A DNA stretch of 64,000 nucleotides from Bacteroidota bacterium. GTDB taxonomy: Bacteria; Bacteroidota; Bacteroidia; AKYH767-A; 2013-40CM-41-45. The position numbers were made by a program, and so were the translations under genes. The stretch is taken from positions 1 to 64,000 of the forward strand of contig JADJSV010000019.1 of the NCBI GenBank assembly GCA_016711505.1. The letters are read 5' to 3'. The notes under the pieces are model-generated. The model was not told the DNA's origin. It ran no database searches and saw nothing but the letters and a program-made list of their open reading frames with translations. This document shows, piece after piece, positions 25,952 through 37,393 of this stretch; the stretch's first letter is position 1; each line of letters begins with the position of its first letter.

Positions 25952-27052
25952 ATGAAAGTAATCTTGTATGTAGTTCTGGTGTTTCATGCACTTTTCCATT
26001 TATTGGGTTTCCTGAAAGCATATAAATTAGCACCATTAGCTGAGATATCTGTATCCATTTCAAAAATTAGTGGAATCGTTTGGCTCATTGCCTCTTGTCT
26101 GTTTGTCGCAACAATTGCATTGATGATTTTCAACATAAATGCTTGGGTTTATCTTGCCTTTCTGTCCATTATGCTTTCGCAATACCTGATAATTACAACA
26201 TGGCATGATTCAAAGTATGGAACTATAATCAATGTGATCCTGCTTGTGTTTCTGATATTAAGCTGGTATAAAATTAAGTTTGAGGACAAATACAAAGTTG
26301 AAGTTCATGAACAGTTAGCAAAAGTTCAGGCTGGTGATACAGCAATATTAAAAGACATTGACCTTGTAAAATTACCCGAACGTGTTCAGAAATATCTGGT
26401 ATATACGGGAGCCTTGAACAAGCCTAAAGTTCATAATTTCAGAATCAGGTTTTCCGGAAACATACGTAAAAATAATGATGCTCCATGGATGCCTTTCACT
26501 TCTGAGCAGTTTAATTTTTTACCAACTTCAGTAAGACTATTTTTTATGAAAGCGGAAATGAAAAAACTTCCTATAGCCGGATTTCATAGTTTTAAAAATG
26601 GGACAGCGTTTATGGATATCAGGTTACTTTCACTGTTTACAGTACAGTATGAATCAGGACAGGATATGGGGATAGCAGAAACAGTTACTTTTTTTAACGA
26701 CATGTGTTGTATGGCGCCGGCAACATTGATAGATGAACGGATTCAATGGACAGGTAATAATGGTGATAGTGTTTTTGCTAAGTTCATAAATAATAATATT
26801 GAAATTAATGCAACTCTTGTCTTTAACAATAAGAATGAATTGGTAAATTTTATTTCAGATGATCGTTATACAATTACAGAAAGTGGTTCAATGAAAAAGA
26901 TCCGATGGTCGACGCCTTTGAAAAATTATCAGGTATTCAATGGCTGCAAATTAGCTTCATCGGCGGAAACAATTTATTCTTATCCCGATAAAGATCTTAT
27001 TTATGGAACATTTCAATTAAGGAGTATTGAATATAATGTAACTTCAAATTAA
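25952..27052 (+). CDS. DUF6544-family membrane protein
   Basis: A 366-residue protein with about four N-terminal membrane helices (residues 1-110: VLVFHALFHLLGFLKA, IVWLIASCLFVATIALMIF, WVYLAFLSIML, IINVILLVFLILSW). A soluble domain of about 240 residues follows, with LPERVQKYLVYTGAL, FRIRFSGNIRKNNDAPWMPF, ETVTFFNDMCCMAPATLID and KIRWSTPLKNYQVFNG. These motifs match the DUF6544 family, whose role is unknown. It is followed 21 bp later by a four-helix membrane protein and forms a likely operon. Confidence 0.75.
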   Translation: MKVILYVVLVFHALFHLLGFLKAYKLAPLAEISVSISKISGIVWLIASCLFVATIALMIFNINAWVYLAFLSIMLSQYLIITTWHDSKYGTIINVILLVFLILSWYKIKFEDKYKVEVHEQLAKVQAGDTAILKDIDLVKLPERVQKYLVYTGALNKPKVHNFRIRFSGNIRKNNDAPWMPFTSEQFNFLPTSVRLFFMKAEMKKLPIAGFHSFKNGTAFMDIRLLSLFTVQYESGQDMGIAETVTFFNDMCCMAPATLIDERIQWTGNNGDSVFAKFINNNIEINATLVFNNKNELVNFISDDRYTITESGSMKKIRWSTPLKNYQVFNGCKLASSAETIYSYPDKDLIYGTFQLRSIEYNVTSN

Positions 27053-27073
27053 TTTTGTAAGCCGTGTTTTTTT

Positions 27074-27529
27074 ATGAGAAATTCAATTATTAAAATCGTA
27101 GCAATATTGCTTCTTCTTTTTAATGGAATCGGAGCAGTTTATGGTGGTGGTAATCTGATTCTTCATCCGGATGGAAGCAGTCTGGGTATAACAGTTGAAT
27201 GGTTGAAATATTCTCCATTCACAAACTTCCTCATTCCCGGTATTATTCTCTTTCTGGTTAATGGCGTCTTCAGTTTTGTAGTGATTATTTTTATATTGAT
27301 GAAATGGCCGTACTATAAAACGATGATCCTGACCGTGGGGCTTATGTTAAGTGGATGGATTTTGATCCAGATGATATTTTTAAGAACAGTCAATAATTTA
27401 CACATAATAATGGGGACGACTGGAGTTTTGCTTATGATAATTGGACTTTTATTGATGGAAAAAGAAGAAGAAGTTAATTTTCTTATTTTAGACAAACTTT
27501 TCCAAGTGTTCATTCTTAAAACTAATTAA
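27074..27529 (+). CDS. Small four-helix membrane protein
   Basis: A 151-residue integral membrane protein with hydrophobic segments near residues 5-25, 50-75, 85-107 and 112-130. It starts MRNSIIKIVAILLLLFNGIGAVYGGG. No cytoplasmic or catalytic domain is seen. It sits 21 bp after the DUF6544 gene and 1 bp before the 98-residue gene, so the three appear to be one operon. Function is unknown. Confidence 0.7.
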   Translation: MRNSIIKIVAILLLLFNGIGAVYGGGNLILHPDGSSLGITVEWLKYSPFTNFLIPGIILFLVNGVFSFVVIIFILMKWPYYKTMILTVGLMLSGWILIQMIFLRTVNNLHIIMGTTGVLLMIIGLLLMEKEEEVNFLILDKLFQVFILKTN

Positions 27530-27530
27530 A

Positions 27531-27827
27531 ATGGAAGCATACGATACAGTAGTGGAAGCAATCAATGGATTGAAAAAGCAAGGCTACATTGAAGATCTGA
27601 ACTTGCGTCAGAATTGTCTGGAATGCAGTGGTCGTGAAATTAAATTATTTCACGATGAATTTCACATCGACAAGTTCTTTCGTTTTGAGGGCAATTCAGA
27701 TCCGGCAGATGAGAGCATTGTATATGCAATATCATCTCCCAAACATAATTTGAAAGGTGTTATGGTGAACGGATATGGGATCAGTTCTGAGCCACTCACC
27801 AATGAAATGCTTGAAAAACTTAAATAG
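27531..27827 (+). CDS. Small conserved Bacteroidota protein
   Basis: A 98-residue soluble protein starting MEAYDTVVEAINGLKKQGY with a conserved NCLEC region, FHIDKFFRFEGNSDPADESIVYAISS and NGYGISSEPLTNEML. Homologues of this size in Bacteroidota are often labelled phosphoribosylpyrophosphate synthetase, but the protein is far too short and lacks the PRPP-binding motif, so that name should not be trusted. Two cysteines three apart could bind metal. The gene begins 1 bp after the membrane protein gene. Confidence 0.75.
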   Translation: MEAYDTVVEAINGLKKQGYIEDLNLRQNCLECSGREIKLFHDEFHIDKFFRFEGNSDPADESIVYAISSPKHNLKGVMVNGYGISSEPLTNEMLEKLK

Positions 27828-27866
27828 AAAAAATTTGTTTAAAAAATGAACTGATCATCAAACCAC

Positions 27867-30053
27867 ATGAAAAAACTTCTGCTTCTGCTATCATTATCTT
27901 TTACTTTGCAATCATTTGCTCAAATGAATATTGTAAGTTATGCGGGCAGTAACGGCAAAGAAACATTTTATGATGTTATGCAGATCACAGATGGAACATT
28001 TCTGATTTGTGGTTATGCTGATGACTTAAACTGGATCGATGCAGGAGTGCAGCGGATTCAATTAAATTATCCGGGAATAATTCCTAATTCACTTGGATCA
28101 AATCGATATGGATTTATTCTCCATTTGAGTTCTGATCTTCAAACCATTTTACAGGTTGTCCATTTTCCTCAGGGTGTGGTGGAAGATATTCGATTCATTA
28201 AAACAAATACACTTCCTTATACTGCTACGGGAGATCTTTACATCAGTGCAAATACTGCTGATTCAGATGCTAATAATGGTGGATACATTATAGGTAAGTT
28301 GGATAATAATTTTGTAAACGGGCTTCCGACTGCCTTGGAATGGTTAGAAGTTGTTTGGGCGAAATCAGGCCCGAAAGATTATCACCCATGGGATGTAACA
28401 AATGATGGTCGTGTATTTTATATTTCCGGCGAAGCGTTTGGCTATGACTGGAGTGCTGTTTATTGTCTCAATCAAAACGGACAACGTGCTATTGTAGAGA
28501 ACTGGAGAACTCATTGGTTGAAAAACGGATTTGAATTTAAAGGCACACCGGCTTCTTCTAATCCTCAGGGTGGAATAGATTCCGTAGACTACAGCGGAAT
28601 TGTTCTGAAGATCTGGGGCCGATGCGATCTCAGGTCGTGGACACAAAACGAATATGACTACATTCAACCCGATGGGAATGGTGGAACTAAGAAAGGTTCA
28701 TGGCCTGCAGATCTTCTTTTCAATGGACCATGTGATCCTGCGAGTCCTACTGCTACCGGTCCCGGTTATACGGGATATTCTGCTGCCGCAGGAAGTCCTG
28801 TTTATGGTGGTACGAATATTTGTATTGATAAACGTAATAACAATCTTTACCTGGGAGTGAATTTTAAAAGTGTTACCTCAGGTGGTAGTCCTGATTTTGA
28901 ACCTGCAGTTATTGCAATGAACGAATCCGGTACGATGCTATGGTGGTCGCGCTTGTATCATGAGATCACTCCTGCAGGCGATACGATGGAATCGGTTCCT
29001 GATCAATACGTAGATGCATTGGCAATTGATTATTCAAACAACAAACTTGTTGTTGGTGCAAGATGCCATGGTAATAACATTGAAAATTTTTGGGAAGGCA
29101 ATCAGATTGCAAGCGACCCCGCAGCTTATGGTTTTCAGAATCAGTTTACAGGTACAAATGGAAATATCCATCTATCTTGGCTTGGAAAATTTTTGTTGAA
29201 TGATGGCACATTGACCAATTCTACTTTCATGGGCGAGTATGCTGAAGGAACAGGTTCGCTTGGCACACCTCACGCTGATCCTAATCTTGATGGCTGGGCA
29301 GACCCTAATACCGGTTGGCCTGATGTAAATACTACCAGGATCGCACGTAACAATATGAAAGTTTCAAGTTCCGGTGATGTGTGTGTCATAGCAGTAGGAC
29401 GACGAACAACTACTACTTCAAATGCTTTCCAGAAAATGGTGAAACCTGATTTCGGCGGATTAAGCGCATGGAATAGTTTTGTCAGGGTTTATGATTCACA
29501 ATTTCATGTTCCAAAATATTCCTCACTTGTAGTAGGAGTGTGGGACACATTAACTCAAGCCGGAGGAGGAAATACTGAATTGTTTGGAATTTACAAAACA
29601 AGTCTCGGTGTAATCTGTGTTGGCCGACAGACAGCTGATACAAACGGAATAGCAAATGGAAATAATATACCACTTGCAAATGTACTACCATGGGGAAGCA
29701 GTTCCCCTTTGAATGAAAGTGCAATATTGGTTTATTATCAGGCAGGTAATCTTGTAAACATTGATGATAGTATTCTGACAGAGATAACTACTCCTTTATC
29801 TCATTTGAAGAATGAAGAAATTGTATCTTATCCTAATCCCTCTGGTGGTAGGATCTTTATATCATTCACTGATAAAAATATTAATTCAAATGAATGGCAA
29901 TATAGAATGATTGATGGATTCGGAAGAATGATCAGTTCAGGAGTGCTTAAGAATAATTTATTGGATCTGTCAGATATTTCCAATGGAATTTATCAATTAC
30001 AATTAAGTAACAATGATAAAAATTACTTATCAAAGGTTATCATTGTAAGATAG
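27867..30053 (+). CDS. Large T9SS cargo protein
   Basis: A 728-residue secreted protein of unknown function. Residues 1-18 are a signal peptide (SLSFTLQSFAQ). The body is a long beta-rich domain with Trp/Gly-rich blocks (GEAFGYDWSAVYCLNQNG, GRCDLRSWTQNEYDY, MLWWSRLYHE, VVGARCHGNN, VGRQTADTNG), possibly a propeller recording repeated folds. The C-terminus is a type A sorting domain (IVSYPNPSGGRIFI, YRMIDGFGRMI, NGIYQLQL, KVIIVR). It is the only gene between the DUF6544 operon and the P-type ATPase, and reads in the same direction as both. Confidence 0.75.
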   Translation: MKKLLLLLSLSFTLQSFAQMNIVSYAGSNGKETFYDVMQITDGTFLICGYADDLNWIDAGVQRIQLNYPGIIPNSLGSNRYGFILHLSSDLQTILQVVHFPQGVVEDIRFIKTNTLPYTATGDLYISANTADSDANNGGYIIGKLDNNFVNGLPTALEWLEVVWAKSGPKDYHPWDVTNDGRVFYISGEAFGYDWSAVYCLNQNGQRAIVENWRTHWLKNGFEFKGTPASSNPQGGIDSVDYSGIVLKIWGRCDLRSWTQNEYDYIQPDGNGGTKKGSWPADLLFNGPCDPASPTATGPGYTGYSAAAGSPVYGGTNICIDKRNNNLYLGVNFKSVTSGGSPDFEPAVIAMNESGTMLWWSRLYHEITPAGDTMESVPDQYVDALAIDYSNNKLVVGARCHGNNIENFWEGNQIASDPAAYGFQNQFTGTNGNIHLSWLGKFLLNDGTLTNSTFMGEYAEGTGSLGTPHADPNLDGWADPNTGWPDVNTTRIARNNMKVSSSGDVCVIAVGRRTTTTSNAFQKMVKPDFGGLSAWNSFVRVYDSQFHVPKYSSLVVGVWDTLTQAGGGNTELFGIYKTSLGVICVGRQTADTNGIANGNNIPLANVLPWGSSSPLNESAILVYYQAGNLVNIDDSILTEITTPLSHLKNEEIVSYPNPSGGRIFISFTDKNINSNEWQYRMIDGFGRMISSGVLKNNLLDLSDISNGIYQLQLSNNDKNYLSKVIIVR

Positions 30054-30075
30054 AACCTTTAAAGACAAATTGTAA

Positions 30076-32582
30076 ATGGCCTCAAACAATATTAATTTTT
30101 CCGGTTTAACAGATGCAGAAGTATTGGCATCACGTGAAAAATCAGGGGCGAATAAATTAGTCTATAAAAAAGAAAATAGTTTTCTCGATGCAGTGAAAAG
30201 TATTGTGAAAGAGCCGATGATCATTTTGCTCTTTGTCGCTGCAATAATTTATTTTATTAGTGGCAAACCTGAAGATGCCATATTCCTTTCTGTCGCCATT
30301 GTTCTGGTCGCAGCAATTTCCCTTTATCAGGATTCACGAAGCAGGAATGCGCTGGAAAAATTAAAAACGTTCATCAAGCCTGCAAGTAAAGTAATTCGAA
30401 ATAATCAGGAACAGGAAATTGATAGTCAGGAAATCGTGGTTGGTGATTATCTTATTGTTGAAGAAGGAACCGTAATTGCTGCTGATGCTGTCATCGTTCA
30501 GTCAAACGATTTTTCTGTTAACGAATCTATACTTACAGGAGAATCAATGCCGGTATCGAAGGATAAATCAAGTGAAGATAATAAGATCTATCTCGGGTGT
30601 ACAGTTGCCGGTGGACTTGCGATTGCCAAAGTAACAGCTGTCGGCAATGAAACAAAACTTGGCAAGATCGGAAAGAGTATTGAAAGTATCGACGAAGAAA
30701 AGACTCCGCTTGAAATGCAGATCCGGAACTTTGTTCGTAAAATGGTTATCGTCGGTGCTGTAGTATTTATTATTGTATGGGGAATAAATTATTTCCTGAT
30801 CCATGATGTAATCGATAGTCTGTTGAAAGCCCTGACGCTTGCAATGAGTATTTTGCCGGAAGAGATTCCTGTTGCTTTCTCAACGTTTATGGCATTGGGC
30901 GCATGGCGATTAATGAAAATGGGAATCGTTGTGAAACAAATGAAGACTGTAGAAACTCTTGGTAGTGCGACAGTTATTTGTGTCGATAAAACAGGAACAA
31001 TCACAGAAAACAAAATGAGTCTGGCCAGGGTTTATGATTTCACTACTGATAAAATCACTGATGCAAAGGAAACGCTGAGCGATTCTGAAAAACAATTGAT
31101 CAGGATCTCAATGTTTGCAAGTGAACCGATTCCGTTTGATGCAATGGAAATTGCACTGCATGAAGCATATCAGAATTCTGCATCAGTAGATGAACGACAA
31201 GAATATAAAATGAGTCATGAGTACCCTCTTAGCGGCAAGCCCCCGATGATGACTCATGTGTTTGAGAATAATTCAGGCAAAAGAATTGTAGCTGCTAAAG
31301 GTGCACCGGAAGCAATCATGAATGTATGCGTTATGACTGTGGAACAAAAAGAGAAAGTTGGTCGTGCATTAACTGTACTGGGTAGATCCGGATACCGTTT
31401 GCTGGGTGTAGGACAATCTGAGTTGACTGGTATTAATTTTCCTGAAACACAGCAAGAGATCAGTTTTACTTTCAAAGGAATAGTAGCGTTTTATGACCCT
31501 CCGAAAGAAAACATTTCTGAAGTCCTGAAGAATTTCTACAAAGCAGGAATCGGAGTTAAGATAATCACCGGAGATAATGCTGAAACTACAGCCGCTATTG
31601 CCGGACAGATCGGTTTTGTTGGTGCTGAAAATTTTCTTTCAGGTGATGAATTACTGACATTGTCGGAAACAGAATTGAAACAAAAAGTTTCCGGCATCAA
31701 TATGTTCACAAGGATGTTTCCTGAAGCTAAACTCAGAGTGATAAATGCATTGAAGTCGAATAATGAAATTGTTGCCATGACCGGTGATGGTGTAAACGAT
31801 GGACCTGCATTAAAAGCAGCTCACATAGGAATTGCCATGGGAAAAAAAGGAACAGAAATTGCCAAACAAGCAGCTTCATTGATACTGGTTGAAGACGACC
31901 TTTCCAAGATGGTTGATGCTGTTGCAATGGGGAGAAAGATCTATGCCAATCTGAAAAAAGCAATTCAATATATTATTTCTATTCATATTCCAATTATTTT
32001 AATTGTGTTTATTCCATTGGCTTTAGGTTGGATCTATCCGAATATTTTTACGCCGGTTCATATTATTTTCTTGAAATTATAATGGGTCCAACTTGTTCGA
32101 TAATTTATGAGAATGAACCGATGGAAAAAAATACTATGTCACAAAAACCCAGGCCATTCAGTAATACATTTTTTAACCTGAAAGAACTTGCAACAAGTAT
32201 TGTACAAGGACTTGCAATCACTGTAGGAACTTTATTCATTTATCGTTTTGGAGCAGGGAATAGTTATGATGAAAATAGCATCCGGACCATGGTCTTTATT
32301 GTCCTGATCTCAGCAAATATTTTTCTGACCTTGATCAACAGATCATTCTATTACTCTGTATTGACAACCCTCAGGTATAAAAATAATCTGGTGCCTGTAA
32401 TTATATTTATAACAGTTTTGATTACCTGTCTGCTTTTATACATCCCTGCCTTAGCTACATTTTTTGATTTTCAAAAATTGAATTTATTTCAAACCGGTAT
32501 AAGTATTTTAGCAGGTTTTCTATCCGTAATCTGGTATGAACTTGTAAAATGGAGAAGCAGGGCTGCGACAATTCAAAATTAA
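30076..32582 (+). pseudogene. Cation-transporting P-type ATPase (P2 type), one frameshift
   Basis: An inner-membrane cation pump of about 835 residues. The first ORF (30076-32082) has LTGES (actuator), PEEIPVAFS in membrane helix 4, DKTGTITENK with phosphorylated Asp304, KGAPEAI (nucleotide binding) and TGDGVNDGPALKAA. The frame breaks near 32072, where one T is missing from a run: adding it turns FLKL-stop into FLELIMGP, the expected start of helix 6. The remaining helices are in the second frame up to 32582. The PEEIP motif and overall order match Ca2+/Mn2+-type P2 ATPases, but the ion cannot be assigned. It precedes the heavy-metal RND genes. Confidence 0.85.
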
Positions 32583-32685
32583 TTTTAGTGATTAAATGAA
32601 GAATTATATTATTTTATGTCAATCGGCAGTATGAAATAATCCGGGACTATTGGTTCTTGAATATTTAAAACTTACTTTTGGCCCA

Positions 32686-33072
32686 GTGAGGCATTTTATC
32701 GCCATATCATTATTGTTTGTCCACCTGTTTACTGCAACTGAAATTTATCAGTTACTGAGATTTCCATTGCTTTTGGAACACTTCAGAGAGCATAAAGATC
32801 AGGATGCAGATCTTTCATTTTATTCCTTTCTGAAAATTCATTACGCAGACAAAACGATCATTGATGAAGATCATGATCAGGATATGAAACTACCTTTCAA
32901 AACTGATGATGGATGTATTAATACATCAATTACAGCTCTTGTTTCTTGTCCGCTTTCTGAAATGCAATTGAAACCTTTCAATAGTCCCACTAAGATATTT
33001 TTCTCTTATAATGAATCCCTTTTACCTTCCTCTTTTTTGTCGAGTATCTGGCAGCCGCCAAAAGTTTCCTGA
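32686..33072 (+). CDS. Small secreted/anchored protein upstream of metal efflux genes
   Basis: Starting at GTG 32686 gives 128 residues beginning MRHFIAISLLFVHLFTATEIYQLLRFPLLLEHF, which makes a better N-terminal hydrophobic segment than the further upstream TTG at 32650. The mature part has HFREHKDQDADLSFYSFLKIHY and DEDHDQDMKLPFK, rich in His and Asp, then a hydrophilic tail. Similar small proteins are often found directly upstream of CzcA in Bacteroidota. Metal binding by the His/Asp cluster is a plausible inference. Confidence 0.65.
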   Translation: MRHFIAISLLFVHLFTATEIYQLLRFPLLLEHFREHKDQDADLSFYSFLKIHYADKTIIDEDHDQDMKLPFKTDDGCINTSITALVSCPLSEMQLKPFNSPTKIFFSYNESLLPSSFLSSIWQPPKVS

Positions 33073-33164
33073 TTATATTTGTTTTGTTGAAGGATGTTTC
33101 TGTGCGGTATTGAATACTACAGATCATTTATTCATATTTTATAATTCATGAAATCAATCAGATT

Positions 33165-36100
33165 ATGCTTAATAGAATTATTGAGTTTTCAATCCGGAAT
33201 AAACTCATTATAGGACTTTTTGTATTTGTCCTGATAGGCTATGGTTCTTACCAGGCCACACAATTACCAATTGATGCTGTTCCTGATATAACGGATAATC
33301 AGGTTCAGGTTATAACAATTGCTCCATCTTTTGGTGCAACAGACATTGAACGTCTTGTTACGTTTCCGATAGAGCAGGTAAACAGTAATATAAATGGTCT
33401 GAAAGAAATTCGGAGTTTTTCAAGGTTCGGATTATCTCTGGTTACAATCGTTTTTAATGATGGAATTGATATTTACTGGGCAAGGCAGCAAGTCTCTGAA
33501 CGATTACAGCAAGTTCAGAGTCAAATTCCAAAAGGAATAGGAACACCGGAACTCGGACCGATTACAACCGGGCTTGGAGAGATCTATCAATATGTGATCA
33601 AGACAAAGCCTGGCTTCAAAGAGAAGTACGATGAGATTGAGTTACGTACGATTCAGGACTGGATCGTACGCCGTCAGCTTCTGGGCGTAAAAGGCGTTGC
33701 TGAAGTCAGCAGCTTCGGCGGTAAACTGAAGCAGTATGAAATTTCCGTCGACCCGAATAAATTACAGTCGTTCAACCTGTCTGTCAATGATGTTTTCTCT
33801 GCACTGGAAAAGAACAATCAGAATACCGGTGGTGCTTATATTGAAAAAGGTGCAACGGTTTTATTCATTCGCAGTGAAGGATTAATAGGTTCTAAAGAAG
33901 ACATCAGGAATATTTCTGTGATGGAAACAAAAGATGGTACCCCTGTATTCATTAAAGACATTGCTGACATTAATATTGGTTATGCCACACGTTACGGTGC
34001 GATGACATACAATGACGAAGGAGAAGTTTCCGGAGCAGTTGTAATGATGCTAAAAGGAGCTAATAGCAGTGAAGTAATTAAAAATGTAAAAGAAAGAATT
34101 GAGCAGATAAGCAAAACGCTTCCAGAAGGAGTAATCATTGAACCGTTTCTGGATAGAACAAAAATGGTGAACAATGCAATTAGTACTGTAGAGAAAAATT
34201 TATTTGAGGGTGCTTTAATCGTTGTCTTCATCCTGGTTTTGTTTCTGGGAAATTTCCGCGCGGGATTTCTTGTTGCTTCGGTAATTCCTTTGTCAATGTT
34301 GTTTGCAATAATACTGATGAATGCCTTTGGTGTGAGCGGAAATTTAATGAGCCTGGGGGCACTTGATTTTGGGTTGATTGTCGATGGAGCTGTGATTATC
34401 GTTGAAGCAGTGATGCATCAGCTTTCGCACAGCAAGAAACTTGATGGCTTCAATACATTAACTCAAAAACAAATGGATCAACAGGTTAGTCAGTCTGCAT
34501 CCAGAATGATGAATAGTGCTGTATTCGGACAAATAATTATCCTCATTGTATATTTGCCCATCTTTACTCTGCAAGGTATCGAAGGGAAAATGTTCAAGCC
34601 AATGGCACAGACAGTTGCATTTGCGCTCATCGGTGCATTTGTTTTATCGATTACGTATGTGCCAATGATGAGTGCTTTCTTTCTAAGCAAAAAGATAAAA
34701 CATCAACCGGGATTTTCTGACAGGTTCATGTTTAAAATTGAAAGAAGATATCAGCATTTACTGGAGAAAGTTATCGGTTTCCCAAAAACTGTTATAGCAA
34801 CAGTAATTGTACTATTTATATCCTCACTTCTTATTCTGACAAGTTTAGGTGGGGAGTTTATTCCTGCTTTAGAAGAAGGTGATTTTGCTGTTGATACAAG
34901 AGTATTAACAGGAAGTAATCTTGAGACGACAATCGTCAATGTTCAGAAAGCTGCAGGTGTATTGAAAGCTCGCTTCCCTGAAGTTGAAAAAGTCGTGACC
35001 AAGATCGGGAGTGGAGAAGTTCCTACTGATCCAATGCCAATTGAAGCCAGTGATATGATGGTAATTCTCAAGCCAAAGAAAGAATGGACTTCAGCGAAAA
35101 CATTTGATGAGCTTGCTGAAAAAATGGGTAAGGCTCTTGAAGATATTCCCGGAATAACAGCAGGATTTCAATATCCAGTTCAAATGCGTTTCAATGAATT
35201 GATGACAGGGGCAAGACAGGATGTGGTCTGCAAAATTTTCGGCGAAGACCTTGATACACTTTCTCATTACGCAACTAAACTCGGCGAACTTGTGAATGAA
35301 GTAGAAGGAAGCCAGGCGTTGTTTGTTGAACCTGTCAATGGATTACCACAGATCATCATCGAATACAATCGCGCAATGATCGCTCAATACAATATGAATA
35401 TTGAGGATATAAATAGAGTAGTTAATATCGCTTTCGCCGGACAAAGCACTGGATTGATCTTCGAAGGAGAAAAACGTTTTGATCTGGTTGTAAAACTGAA
35501 TAATGCACGACGCGAATCACTTGAAGATGTGCGGAATTTACTTGTGCCTACTCCAAACGGAAATCAGGTTCCATTGTATCAGCTTGCAGATGTAAACATA
35601 AAGAACGGACCTAATCAGATCCAGCGTGAAGATGCTAAACGACGAATTGTTGTCGGCTTTAATGTCAGAGGCCGCGATGTGCAGTCTATCGTAACAGAAC
35701 TTCAATCGAAAGTAGATGCAAAAATTGATCTGCCGGATGGATATTATATTACCTATGGCGGAGCATTCGAAAATTTGCTTGCTGCAAAAAACAGATTGAT
35801 GATAGCAGTTCCTGTTTCTTTATTTCTGATATTCATACTTCTTTATTTCACGTTCAATTCTGTTAAACATGGCTTATTGATATACACTGCAATTCCATTA
35901 TCTGCTATTGGAGGAATTTATTTTCTCGCTCTGCGTGGAATGTCGTTCAGTATAAGCGCAGGTGTTGGATTTATTGCCTTGTTTGGCGTAGCTGTTTTAA
36001 ATGGAATCGTATTGATAGCAGAATTTAATAAGTTGAAAAAGGAAGGAATGCACGATCTGAAGAGAATAGTATTAATGGGAACAAAAGTTCGTTTACGGCC

Positions 36101-37393
36101 TGTTCTGATGACAGCCTTTGTTGCATCACTCGGTTTTCTGCCAATGGCATTAAGCAATGGTTCAGGAGCAGAAGTACAACGACCGCTGGCAACTGTTGTA
36201 ATTGGCGGTTTGCTTATTGCGACCTTTCTGACATTATTTCTATTGCCGATTCTGTATATCATGTTTGAAGGGGTAGTGAAACCAATTAAAATTACAGGGG
36301 CGTCAATAAAAATAGTACTTGTGTTTGTGTTGTCAGGCATAGCTGCTGATTCTTTCGGTCAGGAAAGAATTACACTTGAAAAAGCAATTGACTTGGCATT
36401 AAAGAATAATACCTCAATAAAAAATGAACGTTTATTGAATGAGTACAGGAACAAAATTTCCGGTTCCGGTTTTGATATTCCAAAAACAAATGTTGCATTG
36501 GAATATGGACAATTCAATAGTGTTTATAATGATAAAAAATTCTCAATTGCACAATCAATAAATTTCCCTACTGTTTATGCACGACAAAGAAAGGTGTTGA
36601 AAGAGAATTATCAATCCGGTTTGCTTGAACTTAATTTAAGGGAAGCCGAATTAAAGAAGCAGGTAAGTGAAACATTTTTTCTTCTGGTCAATATGAACGA
36701 GAAACAATTCATATTGACAGAAATGGATAGTATCTATTCAGGATTTCTTTCGAGAGCTGAGTTTCGGTATAGCAAAGGCGAAACAAATGCTTTGGAAATG
36801 ATCACCGCATCAAGTCAGAAAGCGCAGATAAGAATGCAGTTAAGTCAATTGTTGCTTGATAAAGAAAATGAATTGATGAAATTTCAATTACTTCTGAATT
36901 CAAATGATAAATTGATTCCTGAACCTTCAAACCAATTGCTTGAAGCTCCGGTTAGCCGCGATACAACAGTAGCTCCTTCACATCCTTTGGTCAAAATTCT
37001 TGAAAAGCAAAAGCAGATCTCGCTTGCCTCTGAAAAACTTGAGCGCTCGCGACTGATGCCTGATCTGGTAGTTGGTTACAATCTTATGAGCATAAAAGGA
37101 ACAGGTCCTGATAATATTTATTATGATGATGATATTTCAAGAACCAACTTGAATCAGCTTATCGTCAACTTGATGTTTCCAGAGAAAGACTCAGTTACTA
37201 TCAAAATGATGGTTTCAAAAATGCAGGCAGAGTTGTAGAGATCGCCAATGCACAATTTACAAATGGTGAGATCAATTATCTTGAATGGACCATGCTTATG
37301 AATAATGCAACTGTTCTCAGAACCGGATATGCAGATGCTGTATATGAATTGAATTCAGCGATCATAGAAATTAATTATTTAACTACAAAATGA
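33165..37393 (+). pseudogene. czcA: CzcA-type heavy-metal RND pump fused to a TolC-like channel; C-terminal frame break
   Basis: Residues 1-1045 are a complete heavy-metal RND exporter of the inner membrane (LPIDAVPDITDNQVQV, porter domains, and DFGLIVDGAVIIVE in helix 4, with the Asp residues of divalent-cation CzcA proteins). Residues from about 1050 are an outer-membrane factor domain (ITLEKAIDLALKNNTSIKNE, coiled helices). This fusion is known in Bacteroidota. The annotated frame ends at 37238. The expected ending (YRQLDVSRERLSYYQN to INYLTTK) continues in another frame to 37393, and roughly 40 residues before it seem missing near 37140, so there is a small deletion plus a shift. The true stop overlaps the adaptor start as ATGA. 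Confidence 0.85.

Noticed and set aside
27531..27827. Phosphoribosylpyrophosphate synthetase label
   Set aside because: At 98 residues it lacks the PRPP and ATP sites; the name appears to be propagated annotation.
30568..31963. Several minus-strand ORFs inside the P-type ATPase
   Set aside because: They overlap conserved catalytic motifs of the sense gene and have no coding-like features.
33165..37238. Treating the CzcA-TolC joint as a misassembly
   Set aside because: The join is in frame and this fusion is a known Bacteroidota arrangement; only the C-terminal break is abnormal.
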